Assembly: GCA_021827445.1 (NCBI GenBank)
Contig: JAKAVW010000003.1
Location: forward strand, 1-30,218
DNA: 30,218 bases
From: Pseudomonadota bacterium
Lineage (GTDB): Bacteria; Pseudomonadota; Gammaproteobacteria; Acidithiobacillales; Acidithiobacillaceae
Direction: 5' to 3'
This document shows, piece after piece, positions 1 through 8,207 of the stretch; position 1 is the stretch's first letter, and each line of letters starts with the position of its first letter. Both the position numbers and the translations under genes were made by a program. The notes under the pieces were generated by a model, which saw nothing but the letters and a program-made list of their open reading frames with translations, had not been told where the DNA came from and did not search any database.

Positions 1-852
1 ATCGGTATCGTCTGGCAATTCAATATTAGCGCGCAGATGAATAAGCACCCCGTCTGCGGTTATCGCGGGCAGATCACGTTGCTCTTCCAGGAGTCGCCGA
101 CGCCTCTGTCGCTGCTCCTGCAAAGCCTGATATTGCTGCAATATTAGGGCATCCGGCGCAACCAGCAGAATCCCCTGATCCCCATCGACAATCACCACAT
201 CACCACTGCGCAGCAGGCGTGTCGCCGAGTGCGTGCCCACCACGGCAGGCAGCCCAAGACTTCTGGCAAGAATAGCGGAGTGGGAGTTTGCGGCACCAAA
301 GTCAGTTACCCAGGCGAGCACCTTGTCTTTTTTCATCAACACCGTATCGGCTGGCGTCAGATCTTCGGCGATGATGATCTGACCCTCGGCGCTCTGCAGG
401 ACGGGGGTCTTCACACCAATCAGATGGCGCAAAACCCGGTCTATCACCTGAATAATATCTTCCCGCTTGGCGCGCAAATATGCGTCTTCCATGCGGTCAA
501 AAATCTCCAGCAGCCGCTCCCGCTCCAAATGGATAGCCCAGGCGGCGTTGCGATGCTCATCACGAATAGACCGCAGGGGCCGCTCGCGCAACGCGGGATC
601 ATCGAGCATCAACAAATGCGCATCAATAAAAAGACGGGTATCTTGCGGGGCATCACTCGGGATCGCATCGCGCACCGAGAACAACTCATCCCGGGCGCTG
701 CTCAAGGCTGCACGCAGGCGCAACACTTCCGGCTCTACAGCTTCAGGCAACAGTATATGTTCTGGGATATCAAGAGTGGTTGGCTCCAGTACCAGCGCCG
801 TACCGATGGCGATGCCACCAGAGGCGCCAATCCCCGCCAGTTCAAAACTCAT
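1..852 (-). CDS. ptsI: PTS enzyme I (phosphoenolpyruvate-protein phosphotransferase), 3' end beyond window
   Basis: Enzyme I takes phosphate from phosphoenolpyruvate and passes it to HPr. About 284 N-terminal codons are present; the PEP-binding C-terminal barrel lies left of base 1. The protein starts at MSFELAGIGAS with no N-terminal GAF domain, so it is the standard EI type and not EI-Ntr (PtsP). The phospho-histidine motif reads ANSHSAILARSLGLPAVVG, with the active His at residue 191, close to His189 of E. coli EI. The ATG at 852 overlaps the ptsH stop by four bases (ATGA), which fixes the start and implies translational coupling. It is the last visible gene of a regulatory PTS cluster that lacks EIIB/EIIC. 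The family call is firm; the partner use is inferred. Confidence 0.93.
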   Translation of the reverse strand, partial: MSFELAGIGASGGIAIGTALVLEPTTLDIPEHILLPEAVEPEVLRLRAALSSARDELFSVRDAIPSDAPQDTRLFIDAHLLMLDDPALRERPLRSIRDEHRNAAWAIHLERERLLEIFDRMEDAYLRAKREDIIQVIDRVLRHLIGVKTPVLQSAEGQIIIAEDLTPADTVLMKKDKVLAWVTDFGAANSHSAILARSLGLPAVVGTHSATRLLRSGDVVIVDGDQGILLVAPDALILQQYQALQEQRQRRRRLLEEQRDLPAITADGVLIHLRANIELPDDTD

Positions 853-1121
853 GATTCTTCACCAAAACGATCCGCCGCGAGGGCAAGCAAGGCATCAGCA
901 CAAGCCTGCTCCTCCTCACCATCCGTTTCCAGAGTCAGAACGGTCCCCTGCGCCGCAGCGAGGGTCATTAGCCCCATGATGCTCTTACCATTGACCCGCT
1001 GACCATTACGCGCCAACCAGACCGTGCAGGGATAGCGCACCGAAAGGCTGACAAATTTAGCCGAAGGCCGCGCATGCAGGCCGAGTCGATTGATAATGGG
1101 ATAGTCTACGCGCAGGGTCAC
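849..1121 (-). CDS. ptsH: Phosphocarrier protein HPr
   Basis: HPr is the small phosphocarrier between enzyme I and EIIA proteins. The 90-residue length is typical. Both phosphorylation sites are visible: catalytic His16 in NRLGLHARPSA, and Ser47 in NGKSIMGLM, the site used by HPr kinase. An HPr kinase gene is in the same cluster, so Ser47 is probably used. The start is a GTG at 1121, preceded by AGAGG about ten bases upstream. A 45-base gap separates it from the EIIA gene, while its stop overlaps ptsI by four bases. With no PTS permease nearby, it probably has a signalling role. Confidence 0.95.
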   Translation of the reverse strand: MTLRVDYPIINRLGLHARPSAKFVSLSVRYPCTVWLARNGQRVNGKSIMGLMTLAAAQGTVLTLETDGEEEQACADALLALAADRFGEES

Positions 1122-1166
1122 TGGCGCTTGCCTCTTTTCTCATGAACAAAAATCACTCAGACATCC

Positions 1167-1577
1167 TCAGATACATAGCGCGCGGTCGCGCTGTTCGAGA
1201 ATATCGGCAACACCCTGAACGCCGCCTTCCAGAGCACCCTGACGTGCCGCCGCCAGCCCTTCACCGCGCCGCGCCAAGGCACGCAGGAGCATCGCCAGAT
1301 TAAGGCCACTCACCGCCGCCACCCGACCTTCCGGGAGAATAGCGGGAATGAGGTTGGCGGGGGTGGCACCGTAGAGATCATTTAGAATCAACATAGCGTC
1401 GCCCTCCCTCATTTTCTCTAACAAACCCCACAAGCGCCGACCCCCCTCCTCTGGCGGCTGATCGGGCAGGATTTCCAGAATCTCCAACGCCGGCGGCATG
1501 GTCCCGAAAATATGCCGGAGCACTGCCGCGAAGGCCTCACCCAGTCCCGCATGGGTCAGGAGCACGATGGTAATCAT
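1167..1577 (-). CDS. PTS EIIA component, mannose/fructose (EIIA-Man) family
   Basis: This 136-residue single-domain EIIA of the mannose family begins MITIVLLTHAGLGEAF. His9 matches the phosphorylated His10 of E. coli ManX. Later segments (LNDLYGATPAN; VSGLNLAMLL) also fit the family. The ATG at 1577 overlaps the rapZ stop in an ATGA, which decides the start; the open frame continues upstream only inside rapZ. No EIIB, EIIC or EIID domain is attached or adjacent. In beta-proteobacteria such stand-alone proteins sit beside ptsH and ptsI and are thought to be regulatory. The receiving protein is unknown. Confidence 0.88.
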   Translation of the reverse strand: MITIVLLTHAGLGEAFAAVLRHIFGTMPPALEILEILPDQPPEEGGRRLWGLLEKMREGDAMLILNDLYGATPANLIPAILPEGRVAAVSGLNLAMLLRALARRGEGLAAARQGALEGGVQGVADILEQRDRALCI

Positions 1578-2473
1578 TTCAGCGTCTCGGTAATACCCAA
1601 TTCCCGATGCTGAATCAGGACCCGCTGTCCTTCTCCAGCAAGTAGTTGCGCCAATGCCTCCACCATATATACGCTGCGATGCTGTCCTCCGGTACAACCC
1701 AGAGAAACCGTCACATAGTTACGGTGCTCTTGCGCAAAGGGCGCCAGCCATGCCTGCAGGAAGCTGCGCAACGAATTGAAAGCGCGAACCACCTCTGGAG
1801 CTTTCTCCAGGAAGTCCCGCACCAGGGCATCACGCCCCGTCAGGGCCCGAAGTTCGGGATTGTAATGGGGATTGGGCAGGGCGCGCAGATCAAAAACGAA
1901 GTCGGAGTCCAAAGGAAGACCTTTTTTGAAGGCAAAAGACTGCAACAACAAGACCAGGCCGCTGTAATGATGCGACGCCAGACTCCATGCCTGCACCCGC
2001 AAACGCAACTGATGGGTATTGATCTGGGAAGTGTCGAGACGCTTGTCAGCCACATCGGCAAGCGGTTGGACCATCTCGCGTTCACGCCGCAACACCGTGA
2101 GCAGTGATTCGCCCAAGGCTGCTGCGAGGTCATCGGTGAGGGGATGACGACGGCGAGTTTCACTGAAACGGCGCAGCAAGGTACCCTCATCCGCTTCCAG
2201 AAAAAGGATGCGAGGGCGCAAAGCGTAACGCTCGCGCAGTTCGACCAGCGCCTGCGGCAGAGCGGCGAGAAACTCGCGGTTACGCACGTCGATACTCACG
2301 GCGGCGAGCATGGAGCTGGCATCCCGCCGCGCCAACTGGGCCCCGAATTCCACCAACAAGGTAGCAGGCAGGTTATCGACACAGTAATAACCCTGGTCTT
2401 CCAGTGCTTGCAGGACCGTAGATTTTCCTGAACCGGATAAACCACTGACGATAATAAAGTCCTGCTCCGCCAT
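1574..2473 (-). CDS. rapZ: RapZ / YvcJ-family nucleotide-binding protein
   Basis: The protein has 299 residues, typical of RapZ. A Walker A motif GLSGSGKST lies at residues 11-19, and the C-terminal domain carries the family signature SLGCTGGQHRSVY. In E. coli RapZ binds the small RNAs GlmY/GlmZ and steers GlmZ to RNase E, controlling GlmS; in Gram-positives the homologue YvcJ hydrolyses nucleotides. Which role applies here cannot be read from the sequence. The ATG at 2473 overlaps the hprK stop, and its own stop overlaps the EIIA start, so it is embedded in the rpoN-ptsN-PTS string. Confidence 0.94.
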   Translation of the reverse strand: MAEQDFIIVSGLSGSGKSTVLQALEDQGYYCVDNLPATLLVEFGAQLARRDASSMLAAVSIDVRNREFLAALPQALVELRERYALRPRILFLEADEGTLLRRFSETRRRHPLTDDLAAALGESLLTVLRREREMVQPLADVADKRLDTSQINTHQLRLRVQAWSLASHHYSGLVLLLQSFAFKKGLPLDSDFVFDLRALPNPHYNPELRALTGRDALVRDFLEKAPEVVRAFNSLRSFLQAWLAPFAQEHRNYVTVSLGCTGGQHRSVYMVEALAQLLAGEGQRVLIQHRELGITETLK

Positions 2474-3405
2474 CAGTTTTTCCCGACACTCAATTGTACC
2501 TGCGCCTCAAAATCCGCGAGCATATCGCCACCGGACTCCTTTACATACTGACTGCGTGCCGCCGCCTCGACCAGTACTGCCAGATTACGCGCCGCAGAAG
2601 CGGGCAAGCACAACCGGGGCAATTGAGTTCCGAGAAGATCCAGGTGATCCACTTTACCCTGCAAACGATCGATATCCGCCATTTCCATATCGCGCATATC
2701 CTGGATTTCAACGACCAGCCGGATACGTTTGGAATGCACGATGGCAGCGGCGCCGAAAAATTCCCGGATATTAATAATACCCAGACCACGTACCTCCAGA
2801 AAATTACGCAGCGGGGCCGGACAGTGCCCTGTCAGGATGTTCGGGGCTTCGCGGATACAGAGCACGCTATCATCGGCCACCAGGCGATGGCCACGACTGA
2901 CCAGCTCCAAAGCCAACTCGCTCTTGCCAATCCCTACCTCGCCCTGCAAAAGCAATCCGACCCCAAGCACATCGACCAGCACACCATGCACCTGCTGACG
3001 CGGCGCCAACTCTTGATGCAGGTAGTGTTGCATCCGCGCCAGAACCATCTGCGCGCCAATTGGCGTCGTCATCACGGCGATATGCCTGGCTTTCAAGGCT
3101 TCATAGAGGTGCCCATCCAGCACCTGGTCTTCACAAATAACGAGCAGACGCAGCTTATGGGGCAAAAACTGTTCCATCGCCTCTGGATGGGCGCCCAGGT
3201 ACGCGAGCTCGCAAACCCCGGCAATCTGTACCACATGCGGCCGGATAAAATTAAAAAATCCGACCAGTGCCGCCCCACCCACATCATCTTCCGCCCGGGG
3301 ATCACCGCGGAGGTGATGGTCTTCCCCAGGTTGATGCAAACACTGCCAGTGCAATTCGCTGTGCAGGTCCTCACAGAGCCGATGCAGGCTAATTTGTCGT
3401 TCCAT
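2473..3405 (-). CDS. hprK: HPr kinase/phosphorylase
   Basis: HprK phosphorylates HPr on the regulatory serine and reverses the reaction. With the ATG at 3405 the protein has 310 residues. It shows a P-loop GEVGIGKSE (about residues 155-163), the acidic VADD strand and the HprK signature EVRGLGIINI followed by FGAAA. The P-loop has Val where most family members have Ser (GxSGxGKSE). A GTG at 3429 could add eight residues, but AAGG stands at a good distance before the ATG at 3405, so I prefer that start. Ser47 of the HPr encoded three genes downstream is the expected substrate. Confidence 0.9.
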   Translation of the reverse strand: MERQISLHRLCEDLHSELHWQCLHQPGEDHHLRGDPRAEDDVGGAALVGFFNFIRPHVVQIAGVCELAYLGAHPEAMEQFLPHKLRLLVICEDQVLDGHLYEALKARHIAVMTTPIGAQMVLARMQHYLHQELAPRQQVHGVLVDVLGVGLLLQGEVGIGKSELALELVSRGHRLVADDSVLCIREAPNILTGHCPAPLRNFLEVRGLGIINIREFFGAAAIVHSKRIRLVVEIQDMRDMEMADIDRLQGKVDHLDLLGTQLPRLCLPASAARNLAVLVEAAARSQYVKESGGDMLADFEAQVQLSVGKN

Positions 3406-3459
3406 ACCTCTGCCTTGCCCGGCACTCACGGCTGTAACCAGCTTGGCTTGTGGCGCCGA

Positions 3460-3906
3460 TTACGCCGGGCTCGTCAACAAACGAAAAAACTCCTGGGGAT
3501 CCGGAGTGTTCATCAATGCTTCGCGCACTTCGTCCACGGCGAGTTTCGCGGCTAATGCAGAGAGCGTCTCCAGATGTGCGGTCGCGGCCGCTTTAGGCAC
3601 CACTACCGCCAGAAAGATATACACATCCAACCCATCCGGCGCCGCAAATGGAATACCCTGCGTTGTGCGCAACGCGGCGATGGCTATCTGACTCACGCCC
3701 TCCATCCGGGCATGGGGCAAAGCCACCCCATGCCCGATGCCGGTAGATCCTTGCATCTCGCGGTTTTGCAAGGCCACTGCAATCCCCTCAGCAGATAGCC
3801 CCGTAGGCCCCGCCAGAATTTCCGCCAACACTCGCAGCACACCACCGGCATCGGCCACCGGCGGATCCATACGAATATTTATTGGGGAAAGAGGCAGAGT
3901 TATCAT
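3460..3906 (-). CDS. ptsN: PTS EIIA-Ntr (nitrogen regulatory IIA protein)
   Basis: This is a 148-residue EIIA of the fructose/Ntr class. The phosphorylated histidine is His65 in GVALPHARMEG. The conserved second half (IFLAVVVPKAAATAHLETLS) is complete. The ATG at 3906 lies eight bases after the hpf stop and gives the usual family N-terminus (ITLPLSPINI); the longer open frame reaches into hpf and is rejected. In enteric bacteria PtsN controls potassium transport and nitrogen-related regulators according to its phosphorylation state. The rpoN-hpf-ptsN order is the classic rpoN operon. Confidence 0.93.
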   Translation of the reverse strand: MITLPLSPINIRMDPPVADAGGVLRVLAEILAGPTGLSAEGIAVALQNREMQGSTGIGHGVALPHARMEGVSQIAIAALRTTQGIPFAAPDGLDVYIFLAVVVPKAAATAHLETLSALAAKLAVDEVREALMNTPDPQEFFRLLTSPA

Positions 3907-3913
3907 GGCTACG

Positions 3914-4255
3914 TCAGTCGATTTCCGCAATGGCCGCCAAACCAGCGGGATGATCATTACGGCGATCCTGCAGCTTTTCCTTGTAGCTATGCGCCTGCGC
4001 TTCCAGTTTGTCGGCCACCAGATCTATAGCTGCGTACATATCGGCATCATGCACCTCGGCATGGAAGACGTGCCCAGGGGCATTGACAGTAATATCTACG
4101 ACGTTAGTCAGCTTTTCGTGGGGAAGGTGCTTCAGCACCACCTGAGCGTTAATGACGTGGTCGAAGTAACGACCGAGACGTCCAATCTTTTCATCGACAT
4201 AGCTTTTAATGGCATCCGTCAAATCCAGGTGTTGCCCGGTAATAGTAATTTGCAT
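3914..4255 (-). CDS. hpf: Ribosome hibernation promoting factor (short HPF/YfiA family)
   Basis: This 113-residue protein of the short HPF class starts MQITITGQHLDLTDAIK and continues with the beta-alpha-beta fold segments VVLKHLPHEK and DMYAAIDLVADKLE. HPF binds the 30S decoding region and helps form inactive 100S dimers in stationary phase. The start has a clear Shine-Dalgarno TAGGAGA about six bases upstream. A 114-base gap separates it from rpoN, the largest gap in this part of the string, so it may hold an internal promoter; I did not find convincing boxes there. Confidence 0.93.
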   Translation of the reverse strand: MQITITGQHLDLTDAIKSYVDEKIGRLGRYFDHVINAQVVLKHLPHEKLTNVVDITVNAPGHVFHAEVHDADMYAAIDLVADKLEAQAHSYKEKLQDRRNDHPAGLAAIAEID

Positions 4256-4369
4256 GGCGCTCTCCTACCCAATAGTGATGTGATCGTTATGAATCCTGTC
4301 CCGCTGCGGGGTCCGCTTCCAGTGTAACGCCAACGGCGCCGGCAAAAAACCCTGGCGGTGGCATCCCAC

Positions 4370-5803
4370 TCACAAACGACGACGCTGGCTCGCAGTAGGA
4401 ATATTGGCCGCCTCGCGGTACTTGGCCACCGTCCGCCGGGCAATCTGAATACCCTGATCGGCCAACACCTTGGCGATTTCCGCATCGCTCAGGGGATGAC
4501 GTGCGCTTTCGGCCTGCGTCATCTTGATAAGTAGCGCGCGAATCGCCGTAGCCGACGCGGAACCGCCGCTGTCGGTACCCACATGACTGGAGAAAAAGTA
4601 TTTAAACTCGTAGAGACCGCGGGGCGTAATCATGTATTTCTGATTGGTGACCCGCGATACCGTCGACTCGTGCATTTCCACTGCCTCGGCGATATGACGC
4701 AAGACCATGGGCCGCATGGATTCCGGCCCGTTGGCAAAAAAGTCCTTCTGCCTTTCGACAATAGCCCTCGCCACTTTCAATATGGTTTCCTGGCGGCTTT
4801 GCAGACTCTTGATAAACCAGCGCGCCTCATTGAGTTGATCCTGAATATATTTATGCGCCGCATCTTTCCCGCCCGCCATGCCCGCATAACGACCGTTGAT
4901 GCGTAATTTAGGCATTGCCTCGGGATTCAGATCGACGCGCAGACGCTTACCCGTCCAGCGCACGATCACATCGGGGATGACGTACTCGGTGCTCTCTGCA
5001 CCCACCTCTTCACCCGGTTTAGGATTCAGGGCGGAGATCAACGCCATCGCCCCACGCAACGTCTCCTCATTCACCTCCAGCATCGCACACAAACGTGGGT
5101 AATCGTGGCGCCCGAGGGCTTGCAAGTGGTCCTTCACAATGCGTTGCGCCAGCAATATGGACGCATCCTTATCCTCTTCGACCATCTGCTTCAGTTGCAG
5201 CAAGAGACACTCACTGAGATCACGGGCACCCACGCCCGGCGGGTCGAAGTCCTGCACGCGCAACAACACGGCCAACAGCGCATCTTCTTGCACATTCATA
5301 TTGACGGCGAGATTTTCCAGGCTTTCCGCCAGATAACCGCGCGCATCAATAGCATCGATGATCAACTCCGCCATATTGCGCTCATCAGTACTGAAGTGCG
5401 TCATATCAGCCTGCCAGCGGAGATAGTCCTGCAAGCTCTGATTGTGACTGCTGCGCGATTCAAAATCCGGCATATCTTCGTCGGAACCACTGCCAGAGCC
5501 TGACGTTCCCAAGTCGAAAACATCGTCCCACTGGCTGTCTAAAGGCAATTCATCCGGTAACGTATCCTCCGCGGACAGATCCAGCTGACGGTCTTCGGAA
5601 GGCGCCTCAACCGTCTCTGGGGCTGACTCGCTGCCGCCTTCTTCATCCCCAGCCTCTTCATCAAGCAGCGGGTTGCTCTCCAGCATGCTTTGAACTTCTT
5701 GCTGCAGATCAACCGTCGACAACTGCAGCAGGCGGATCGCCTGTTGCAGTTGCGGGGTCATGGCCAGATGCTGGCCGAGCTTGAGTTCTAAACCTTGTTT
5801 CAT
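4370..5803 (-). CDS. rpoN: RNA polymerase sigma-54 factor
   Basis: Sigma-54 directs transcription that needs AAA+ activators. The 477 residues cover the full family. Region I is glutamine/leucine rich (QHLAMTPQLQQAIRLLQLS). It is followed by an acidic linker (about residues 45-125), the core-binding region, a helix-turn-helix (MHESTVSRVTNQKY) and the C-terminal RpoN box ARRTVAKYRE near the end. The ATG at 5803 has GGA five bases upstream; a TTG at 5812 in the same frame is a poorer start. The gene follows lptB with a 12-base gap, as in many proteobacteria. Confidence 0.97.
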   Translation of the reverse strand: MKQGLELKLGQHLAMTPQLQQAIRLLQLSTVDLQQEVQSMLESNPLLDEEAGDEEGGSESAPETVEAPSEDRQLDLSAEDTLPDELPLDSQWDDVFDLGTSGSGSGSDEDMPDFESRSSHNQSLQDYLRWQADMTHFSTDERNMAELIIDAIDARGYLAESLENLAVNMNVQEDALLAVLLRVQDFDPPGVGARDLSECLLLQLKQMVEEDKDASILLAQRIVKDHLQALGRHDYPRLCAMLEVNEETLRGAMALISALNPKPGEEVGAESTEYVIPDVIVRWTGKRLRVDLNPEAMPKLRINGRYAGMAGGKDAAHKYIQDQLNEARWFIKSLQSRQETILKVARAIVERQKDFFANGPESMRPMVLRHIAEAVEMHESTVSRVTNQKYMITPRGLYEFKYFFSSHVGTDSGGSASATAIRALLIKMTQAESARHPLSDAEIAKVLADQGIQIARRTVAKYREAANIPTASQRRRL

Positions 5804-5815
5804 AATTTCCAAAAA

Positions 5816-6541
5816 TCAGATTTGAAACTGATCTCCCAGGTAAACCTGCCGCACCATGGGATCATCCACGATTTCCTGCGGACTACCCGCTGTCAGCACT
5901 TTGCCATCATGCAGTATATAGGCGCGTTCGCAAATGCCTAAGGTCTCGCGCACGTTATGGTCGGTGATCAGAATACCGATGCCACGCTCACGCAGTTCCT
6001 GGATAAGCCGTTGAATTTCCAGAACAGAAATAGGATCAATACCGGCGAATGGTTCATCCAGCAAAATAAAACGCGGGCTCATGGCCAGCGCCCGCGCAAT
6101 TTCTACCCGCCGCCGCTCGCCACCCGACAGACTATGTCCTTTGGTGTCACGCAACTGATGAAGATGTAGCTCACTCAGAAGTTGCTCCAACCGCTCCTGC
6201 CGCTCCACCTTACTCAACGGCAGGGTTTCCAGCACGGCAAGAACATTGTCAGCGGCACTCATCTGACGAAAGACCGAAGGCTCTTGGGGGAGGTAACCCA
6301 GCCCCATGCGGGCCCGCTCATGCATAGGCAGTGCAGTGATGTCCCTCTGCTGCAAAAAAATATGACCGCGCTCAGGGCGCACCAGTCCGACCATCATGTA
6401 AAAGGTGGTGGTTTTCCCCGCTCCATTAGGCCCGAGCAACCCCACCACCTCGCCTGCCGCCACCTGCACCGAAACATCACGCACCACGGCTCGCCGCCGA
6501 TACGACTTGAAAAGGGATTGCGCTTGCAAAAGCTCGTTCAT
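5816..6541 (-). CDS. lptB: LPS export ABC transporter ATPase LptB
   Basis: LptB powers extraction of lipopolysaccharide from the inner membrane with LptF/G, which are not in this window. The 241 residues include Walker A GPNGAGKTTT (about 37-46), the signature LSGGERRRVEIARAL and Walker B ILLDEPFAGIDP with the catalytic Glu, then the switch His in LITDHNVRE. The FAGIDP sequence is characteristic of LptB among ABC ATPases. Its ATG overlaps the lptA stop (ATGA). The lptC-lptA-lptB order matches E. coli. Confidence 0.97.
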   Translation of the reverse strand: MNELLQAQSLFKSYRRRAVVRDVSVQVAAGEVVGLLGPNGAGKTTTFYMMVGLVRPERGHIFLQQRDITALPMHERARMGLGYLPQEPSVFRQMSAADNVLAVLETLPLSKVERQERLEQLLSELHLHQLRDTKGHSLSGGERRRVEIARALAMSPRFILLDEPFAGIDPISVLEIQRLIQELRERGIGILITDHNVRETLGICERAYILHDGKVLTAGSPQEIVDDPMVRQVYLGDQFQI

Positions 6542-7086
6542 GGCCTCCCACCACCCGTGGAGCGGCTGGCCGCTGCGGGATAGAAGATCGACTGCACCCG
6601 CTGACCGGGATCTCCGGTGACAGCCGTTTGCTGATTCTGTAGGAAATAGGTGACCTGCTGACCATTGATCTCATTCTTTTCCTGCCAGAGATGGGCATTA
6701 CCAATGAGCACAATTTCGCCGCTGCCCGGCTTATAGACCAAGGTGTCGCCATACCCGTGGCGCTGCGCACTGGACATGGTGAAGGTAACCGGGCTCCCCA
6801 CCGCCGTAGCCTGCTGCACCTTGCCACCGACTGCGTCGATAGTGAGCTTATCGGCATGGATGACCACATCACCCTGGGTCATGACCACATTCCCGGTATA
6901 AATGGCCTGCTGCTGCGGTTTATTCTCGCCATGCAGGGCATCCGCGCTGATCTGAATAGGACCCTTACCCAGCACCTGCTTCGCAACCGGTGCAGCCAGG
7001 GCGGTGATAGAAACCACAACAAGTAAGAATGGCCAGAAGCGCCGGGAAGAAAATCGCTTAGGGAACATACACGCCACGCACATCAT
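6538..7086 (-). CDS. lptA: Periplasmic LPS transport bridge protein LptA
   Basis: LptA oligomers form the periplasmic bridge between LptC and LptD. The 182-residue open frame has a basic N-region, a hydrophobic stretch (FWPFLLVVVSITALA) and a likely signal peptidase site near ALAAP. An OstA-like beta-jellyroll follows (ISADALHGENKPQQQAIYTG; YTGNVVMTQGDVVIHADKL). The start is uncertain: ATG at 7086 has AGAGGT eleven bases upstream, while ATG at 7068 gives a more usual short N-region but has no visible ribosome site. Either start overlaps the end of lptC, as in E. coli. Confidence 0.9.
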   Translation of the reverse strand: MMCVACMFPKRFSSRRFWPFLLVVVSITALAAPVAKQVLGKGPIQISADALHGENKPQQQAIYTGNVVMTQGDVVIHADKLTIDAVGGKVQQATAVGSPVTFTMSSAQRHGYGDTLVYKPGSGEIVLIGNAHLWQEKNEINGQQVTYFLQNQQTAVTGDPGQRVQSIFYPAAASRSTGGGRP

Positions 7087-7627
7087 GCAAAATATTTACC
7101 TCTTGGGTTTTTACCGAAGCCCGGAGACCTACCCCGGTCATCCAGTCCTGACCCCGCTCCAGTCGTACTGGCTCGTGGGACGTAATAATGCCCGTTTGCG
7201 GATCATAGTGCACCTTTGTGGTGAGTATGTGGGTATCCGGTTGCAAGGTACCGATAACATTACCTGACAAGACAATCTGATGACTATGACCCTCTACCAC
7301 ACCCTGATTAGCACGCAGATGGAGTTGCTGTCCCGGCTTGAAACGCTCGACGGCAACTTGACTGAGCATGGTCCGATCGACACGCGGTTCGTGATAAGCC
7401 GCCCGGGCAGTGGCCAGCAAATCCAGTTTCCCGGCCGCCGTGTACTGGCGCATGACCACATCTTCGGCCGCCTGATCTCCCTTATGGATTTGACCGTGCC
7501 AGTCGATGTATGGCAAAGACAGTGGATGCTGCGGCCACGACCACCACACGAGTGCCGCAAGCAACAGCAGGAGCAGCGACAGACCCAAGCCGGGGGCGCG
7601 GAAACGTGGCATCAGTTTACGCGACAT
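7058..7627 (-). CDS. lptC: LPS export protein LptC
   Basis: LptC is an inner-membrane bitopic protein that hands LPS from LptB2FG to LptA. The 189 residues begin with a basic stretch and a single membrane helix (LGLSLLLLLLAALVWWSW, about residues 14-31). A periplasmic OstA-like domain follows, with paired strands such as LRANQGVVEGHSHQIVLSGN and VHYDPQTGIITSHEPVRL. Position before lptA-lptB and after kdsC supports the call. Sequence conservation in LptC is low, so context carries part of the assignment. Confidence 0.9.
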   Translation of the reverse strand: MSRKLMPRFRAPGLGLSLLLLLLAALVWWSWPQHPLSLPYIDWHGQIHKGDQAAEDVVMRQYTAAGKLDLLATARAAYHEPRVDRTMLSQVAVERFKPGQQLHLRANQGVVEGHSHQIVLSGNVIGTLQPDTHILTTKVHYDPQTGIITSHEPVRLERGQDWMTGVGLRASVKTQEVNILHDVRGVYVP

Positions 7628-7652
7628 AACCCGATTTCGGATTGCTTGATGA

Positions 7653-8207
7653 TCAAAGCAGGGCTCCAGCAGATCTGGCGATGATTGCTGGCCAATGCCC
7701 CTGCGCTCGCAGAATCAACTCGCAGAGCTCCCGTACCGCACCACAGCCACCCCACTGCGCACTCTGCCAGTGCACTCGACAACCGACCTCCGGGTGGGCA
7801 TCAGCCGGAGCCGTGGCCAGACCAACGCGGGTAAGAATAGGCAGATCAATAAGATCATCTCCCATATAAGCCACCACCGCGTCATCCAGACCAAGAGCGA
7901 TTTTGAGTTCCGTGTAGGCCAGATTCTTATCCGAGCAGCCCTGATAAATCCGCTTGATGCCCAGGTCGTGAGCACGATGGGCGACCGCCGGGGAGTAGCG
8001 CGCGGTAATGATGGCAACCTCTATACCCCGTTCCTGCACGAGCTTGATGCCGTAACCATCACGCACATGAAAGGCTTTACTCTCCTTGCCATCATCGTCA
8101 AAAAATAAGCGGCCATCCGTCAACACGCCATCCACGTCCAGAATCAACAGGCGGATCCGGGCAGCACGCTTCAACAAATCTGCGGCAGACGATATCAATT
8201 CATTCAT
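7653..8207 (-). CDS. kdsC: 3-deoxy-D-manno-octulosonate 8-phosphate phosphatase KdsC
   Basis: KdsC removes phosphate from Kdo-8-P in the pathway to the LPS inner core. It is a HAD-superfamily phosphatase without a large cap. The motif-I aspartates are Asp24 and Asp26 in ILDVDGVLTDG, the motif-II Thr is in IITARYS, the Lys of motif III is in CSDKNLAY, and motif IV is YMGDDLIDLP. The 184-residue length is typical. The ATG at 8207 overlaps the kdsD stop by four bases, consistent with successive steps encoded in one operon. Confidence 0.95.
   Translation of the reverse strand: MNELISSAADLLKRAARIRLLILDVDGVLTDGRLFFDDDGKESKAFHVRDGYGIKLVQERGIEVAIITARYSPAVAHRAHDLGIKRIYQGCSDKNLAYTELKIALGLDDAVVAYMGDDLIDLPILTRVGLATAPADAHPEVGCRVHWQSAQWGGCGAVRELCELILRAQGHWPAIIARSAGALL

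Noticed and set aside
229..1002. Plus-strand open frames across the ptsI/ptsH region
   Set aside because: They are antisense to clear enzyme I and HPr coding sequence with intact catalytic motifs, and their translations resemble no protein family.
2494..3555. 353-codon plus-strand open frame opposite hprK
   Set aside because: It is fully antisense to hprK, which has unmistakable HPr kinase motifs; the length is a by-product of GC-rich codon use.
4256..4369. Hairpin CCCGC-CGGGG in the rpoN-hpf gap
   Set aside because: The stem is five pairs with an almost absent loop and no T-run; it is probably chance in GC-rich sequence.
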